Source: Candidatus Kapaibacterium sp. (GTDB taxonomy: Bacteria; Bacteroidota; Ignavibacteria; Kapaibacteriales; UBA4661). From it: DNA of 38,553 bases. The stretch lies in assembly GCA_025363605.1 (NCBI GenBank), contig JANYDO010000104.1, positions 1 through 38,553 on the forward strand. The letters run 5' to 3'. A program made the position numbers and the translations under genes. Positions 36,242 to 38,553 of this stretch are shown one piece after another (positions within the stretch are counted from its first letter, which is position 1; every line of letters begins with the position of its first letter). The notes below the pieces were generated by a model. That model made no database searches, had not been told where the DNA came from, and was given only the letters and a program-made list of their open reading frames with translations.

Positions 36242-36418
36242 TCACCAAAACTTTGCCGCGCCGTAATGCTCAATAAAGAAATCAATAGCAGAACGAGTAT
36301 CGGCAAGGGCTTCCTCATACGTTTCGCCTTGTCCAACGATAGCGCCCGCCTTGAAACCAAGCGGATAGCCTACAAAGCCGTCTTCGTGCTGTTCAATAAT
36401 GATTTTAACAGGACTCAT
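36242..36418 (-). CDS. HicB-like small protein (no HicA partner seen)
   Basis: The 58-residue product reads MSPVKIIIEQHEDGFVGYPL followed by FKAGAIVGQGETYEEALADTRSAIDFFIEHYG, the partial RNase H-like fold of HicB antitoxins (E..DGF.G..P....VGQG.T.EEAL.N...AI). ATG 36418 is preceded by AAGGAA at normal distance. HicB normally follows the small RNase toxin HicA; the 50 bp upstream up to the integrase and the 27 bp downstream contain no HicA, so the gene is solo. It lacks the C-terminal DNA-binding domain of longer HicB forms. It may be a regulator, an anti-toxin decoy or a remnant. Confidence 0.82.
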   Translation of the reverse strand: MSPVKIIIEQHEDGFVGYPLGFKAGAIVGQGETYEEALADTRSAIDFFIEHYGAAKFW

Positions 36419-36468
36419 TGCTTTGTTCCTTGAAGTATTGATAAACTGTTTTTACGGATTTTGTGTGT

Positions 36469-37749
36469 TTAGGTGCGCTTGGTTCTTTTCGCCTTCGGTG
36501 CGGGTGCTGGTTCGTTTGTCCAGATTGCATCCATTCCGGCTTTCACGGTTTTGTCATCCAACTCTAGGTATTTTTTCATCATGGCATTGGTCTTGTGACC
36601 TGTGACCTTCATCACGGTTTCCGCTCCCATGCCACGCGCAATAGACAGCGAGACAAAGGTACGCCGAGCGGTGTGTGTGCCGACAAGTTTCCACTTCGGT
36701 ACGGTCTTGATAATCGTTTCATTGCCACGTGAGCGAGTGACGGTAGTGGGCGTATCGATGCCACACTCACGGCAGCACTGCTTGATATAGCGATTGGTAT
36801 TCGTGTTGGAGATAGTCGGCACTTTGCCGAGCGCTTGGTACTTGTTGGCAATAGCATTTGATAAAGTATTCATCGGAATCTTTAGCAAAGTCCCCGTCTT
36901 TTGTGTTCTCAGTACCCAGTAGCCGCCTTGCACGTCTTCGTGTTTGAACCTAATAATATCGCTGAATCGTTGCCCTGTGGCGGTTTGGAAGAGGAAACAG
37001 TCTCGCACTTTTTCCAGAGAAGGTGCGTGAGAAAAGTCGTGATTCCACAGCGCAATCAATTCCGATTCATCAAGAGCGATAACTTCAATTTCGTCTGTTT
37101 CTAACATTGTGAATTTGCCGTACTTCGTGCTGGTGTGATATTCCCTATCGGCAGCCCATTTCATAAAGAGCTTCGTCATTTTGAAGAGCTTGTTGATAGT
37201 GTTATTCAGCAATCCAACTTTTTCCAGTAGGTACGGGCGGAATTGGTCTTGGAACTTTAAGTCTATCGTGTCAAAGCGCAAGGCGTAACCCTCAGTCTCT
37301 GCGAAATCAGCAAGGTACTTGCGAAGGGTTCTGAATTTATTCCATGTGTTTGTTTCCCATTCCTTTTTTTTCAAATCCAAAAATATATCATACACCGTAA
37401 GGAAGTCGGATTGCTTTTCCGGCTCAAAGATTGCCCTCAGAGAAAGCCGAGCGCGGTCAAATACCTCTTCTGCCATATCCGCCTTGCTTGTGTTTGTCAG
37501 CAGCGTTATCGCATGGTCTGTGACCTCTTGTGAGTATTTATTCAGGAGTTTGTTTAGCTCCGCGCTCCCTGCCATTTGTGATTTTGCGCGTTGTTCTTTT
37601 TTGTCCCACATCTTTGCAGCTATGGTTTGCCGAGTAGAGATAACGATAGCACGTTTGTTGCCACGTGGTATGCCACGAATGTAGAGCATGATAGCAAATT
37701 TGCCGAATTTGTCTGGCTTGGAATCAAGATAGAAATTTACTTTTGCCAT
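36469..37749 (-). CDS. int: Tyrosine-type integrase of the satellite
   Basis: This 426-residue site-specific recombinase is of the Bacteroidota phage/transposon type. ATG 37749 is chosen over the GTG two codons upstream. The order is an arm-binding N-terminal domain (1-105, MAKVNFYLDSKPDKFGKFAIMLYI), a SAM-like core-binding domain (about 110-210, with KKEWETNTWNKFRTLRKYLADF) and the catalytic domain. Catalytic residues are Arg261 (TATGQRFSDI), Lys284 (TQKTG), His359 and Arg362 (THTARRTF), His385 (VTGHKT) and the nucleophile Tyr394 (MMKKYLEL). All are present. It lies 187 bp inside attR and reads inward, which is the usual layout. The C-terminus is Lys/Arg/Pro-rich. Confidence 0.95.
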   Translation of the reverse strand: MAKVNFYLDSKPDKFGKFAIMLYIRGIPRGNKRAIVISTRQTIAAKMWDKKEQRAKSQMAGSAELNKLLNKYSQEVTDHAITLLTNTSKADMAEEVFDRARLSLRAIFEPEKQSDFLTVYDIFLDLKKKEWETNTWNKFRTLRKYLADFAETEGYALRFDTIDLKFQDQFRPYLLEKVGLLNNTINKLFKMTKLFMKWAADREYHTSTKYGKFTMLETDEIEVIALDESELIALWNHDFSHAPSLEKVRDCFLFQTATGQRFSDIIRFKHEDVQGGYWVLRTQKTGTLLKIPMNTLSNAIANKYQALGKVPTISNTNTNRYIKQCCRECGIDTPTTVTRSRGNETIIKTVPKWKLVGTHTARRTFVSLSIARGMGAETVMKVTGHKTNAMMKKYLELDDKTVKAGMDAIWTNEPAPAPKAKRTKRT

Positions 37750-37756
37750 AATCACC

Positions 37757-37787
37757 GCCTGAAACTAATGGGAGAAAAACAAAAGTA
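37757..37787 (-). promoter_or_regulatory. Possible integrase promoter and ribosome-binding site
   Basis: On the minus strand TACTTTTG (37787-37780) matches the Bacteroidota -7 element TAnnTTTG, 31 bp before the integrase ATG. A clear -33 box was not seen. AGGCGG just before the start could act as ribosome-binding site. Confidence 0.35.
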
Positions 37788-37863
37788 CAGAAAAGCGCCC
37801 TGAAAACCTACACTTTTTCTTTTCTGTGGTTGTTTTTTGGCAAAAGAGAAAGAAAGAAAGCCC

Positions 37864-38553
37864 TTAAAAGCCAGCAATAGAGAGGCATTTAATAAAAGAA
37901 GAAAAATACAGAGAAAGGATAATAAAGCGCGTTATGCTCCAGTCTAGCGCACAACATTCCATCAGCGTTTCGCGCATAGAGCGGTCAAATTGCGCAATTT
38001 GGAGGTGGTCGCGGAATAAGCCGCCGTTCACGTAGGGGAGAGCTTGAAGCTGCTCGTCGAGCGTTTTCATGCGCTTCTGCGGCGCTGTATTCAGCACTTG
38101 GAAAATTTGGGAAAGATGAATGCCGAGGTCGCTTCCATCCTCGCTTGTGCGGGTTTCGATAAATTCCAAAAACGCATTTTTCTCAAAAATCGCGGTGTCT
38201 TCGGCAAACATACAGAAGAGCAAGCGCACCAGCAGCATTTCGAGGTCGTGTCCCTCAAATCCACATTCACTGAGGCGGTCGTGCAATCTGCCCATGCGCT
38301 GCGCCGCTTCGACGTTCACAGGGTCTTCGCTGGAAAAAGTACGCTTTTCGTAACCCGCCATAAATCCGAAATGACGGACGTTCTGGACAAATTCGCTGAT
38401 GGGAAACTCGTGAAAATGGTTGGGATCGGCGGATTCCAAGTCGTAGAGCCGGAAGCGGGCAAAATCCGAGACCAGCACGTACTTGGGCAACTGCGTGTCT
38501 TTCAATCCCGGAAAATACTCCAACGCCTGATGGAAAGCGCGGTCAAGATTTTT
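37864..38553 (-). CDS. MmeI-like protein, N-terminal part (interrupted, 5' end outside window)
   Basis: The frame is open to the right edge and continues beyond it, reading KNLDRAFHQALEYFPGLKDTQ at the edge. The sequence LPKYVLVSDFARFRLYDLES ... FGFMAGYEKRTF ... LLVRLLFCMFAEDTAIFE ... LPYVNGGLFRD is typical of the helical spacer domain between the nuclease and methylase parts of MmeI-family enzymes. True coding ends at the att core (CCALDW). The 23 residues after it (ITRFIILSLYFSSF...) are read from element DNA and stop at 37864. Joined to the other half, 838 codons are visible, which fits a family length near 920 with the nuclease region outside the window. Whether the PD-(D/E)XK motif is intact cannot be seen. 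Confidence 0.88.
   Translation of the reverse strand, partial: KNLDRAFHQALEYFPGLKDTQLPKYVLVSDFARFRLYDLESADPNHFHEFPISEFVQNVRHFGFMAGYEKRTFSSEDPVNVEAAQRMGRLHDRLSECGFEGHDLEMLLVRLLFCMFAEDTAIFEKNAFLEFIETRTSEDGSDLGIHLSQIFQVLNTAPQKRMKTLDEQLQALPYVNGGLFRDHLQIAQFDRSMRETLMECCALDWSITRFIILSLYFSSFIKCLSIAGF
37937..37956. repeat. attR: 20-bp core of the satellite
   Basis: CTCCAGTCTAGCGCACAACA, identical to attL at 27991-28010 and in the same orientation. It encodes the same CCALDW residues in the N-terminal half of the MmeI-like gene. Confidence 0.95.

Larger units (their letters stand above)
27991..37956 (-). mobile_element. Integrated phage-satellite-like element (9.95 kb)
   Basis: The element is bounded by an exact 20-bp direct repeat and encodes, all on the minus strand from the right end: tyrosine integrase, HicB-like protein, orf223, HTH protein, AEP-like primase, VapE-like helicase, candidate origin, orf122, orf199, orf256, TerS, TerL and a terminator. 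No portal, capsid, tail, lysis, conjugation or antibiotic-resistance gene is recognisable. Genes are intact and tightly packed (orf199/orf256 touch, orf256/terS overlap 8 bp, terS/terL overlap 44 bp), which argues against a decayed prophage. Size and order (int, regulator, primase/helicase, ori, packaging) match PICI-type satellites that are replicated autonomously and packaged into helper-phage particles. The helper is unknown. A capsid-less integrative plasmid is the alternative, but terminase genes make it less likely. Confidence 0.85.

Noticed and set aside
27991-37956. Decayed prophage
   Set aside because: Genes are intact and closely packed, att repeats are perfect, and there is no trace of head or tail genes. 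A very old clean deletion cannot be excluded.
27991-37956. Conjugative or mobilisable transposon
   Set aside because: The integrase type would allow it, but no relaxase or Tra-type gene is present, whereas TerS and TerL are.

Overview
The window looks like chromosomal DNA from the Bacteroidota / Chlorobi–Ignavibacteria–Kapabacteria side of the tree. Three things support this: a secreted protein ending in a type IX secretion (Por) sorting domain, a tmRNA whose tag ends in YSYAMAA (the form I know from Chlorobium), and many exported repeat proteins (NHL, IPT/TIG, LRR, BNR propellers). The genus cannot be told from the sequence alone.

Positions 1-10859 are dominated by one giant minus-strand gene (start 8582, running off the left edge). 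It encodes a signal peptide, six NHL repeats and about 32 tandem IPT/TIG domains. A leucine-rich-repeat exported protein and about 1 kb of unexplained intergenic DNA follow. Positions 10860-21000 hold ordinary chromosomal genes. These are deoC and an outer-membrane barrel protein on the plus strand, then on the minus strand a likely transcription group LysE-family exporter > CobW-like GTPase > cysS > a 1266-residue T9SS-sorted CUB/propeller protein, and then a YbbR-like protein. At 21034-24579 a periplasmic regulator-type propeller is fused to a chemoreceptor signalling domain. The tmRNA gene ssrA (24637-25001) and its terminator close the core part.

Downstream of ssrA is a defence-type locus: dinD and an MmeI-like adenine methyltransferase/restriction gene. 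The MmeI-like gene is split by a 9.9-kb integrated element (27991-37956). The element is bounded by an exact 20-bp direct repeat, CTCCAGTCTAGCGCACAACA, which lies inside the MmeI-like coding sequence. Joining the flanks at this repeat restores one reading frame.

All genes of the element lie on the minus strand, in this order: tyrosine integrase, orphan HicB-like protein, orf223, excisionase-type HTH protein, AEP-like primase, VapE-like helicase, a candidate replication origin (51-bp inverted repeats around TACCAC iterons), orf122, orf199, coiled-coil orf256, small terminase, large terminase, and a strong terminator. No portal, capsid, tail or lysis gene is recognisable. The order int–regulator–primase/helicase–ori–packaging matches phage satellites (PICI-like islands) rather than a prophage, but a complete large terminase without capsid genes is unusual. 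My main conclusion is that this is a probable, apparently undescribed phage satellite of the Chlorobi/Bacteroidota group. It interrupts a restriction–modification gene while integrated and would restore it on excision.
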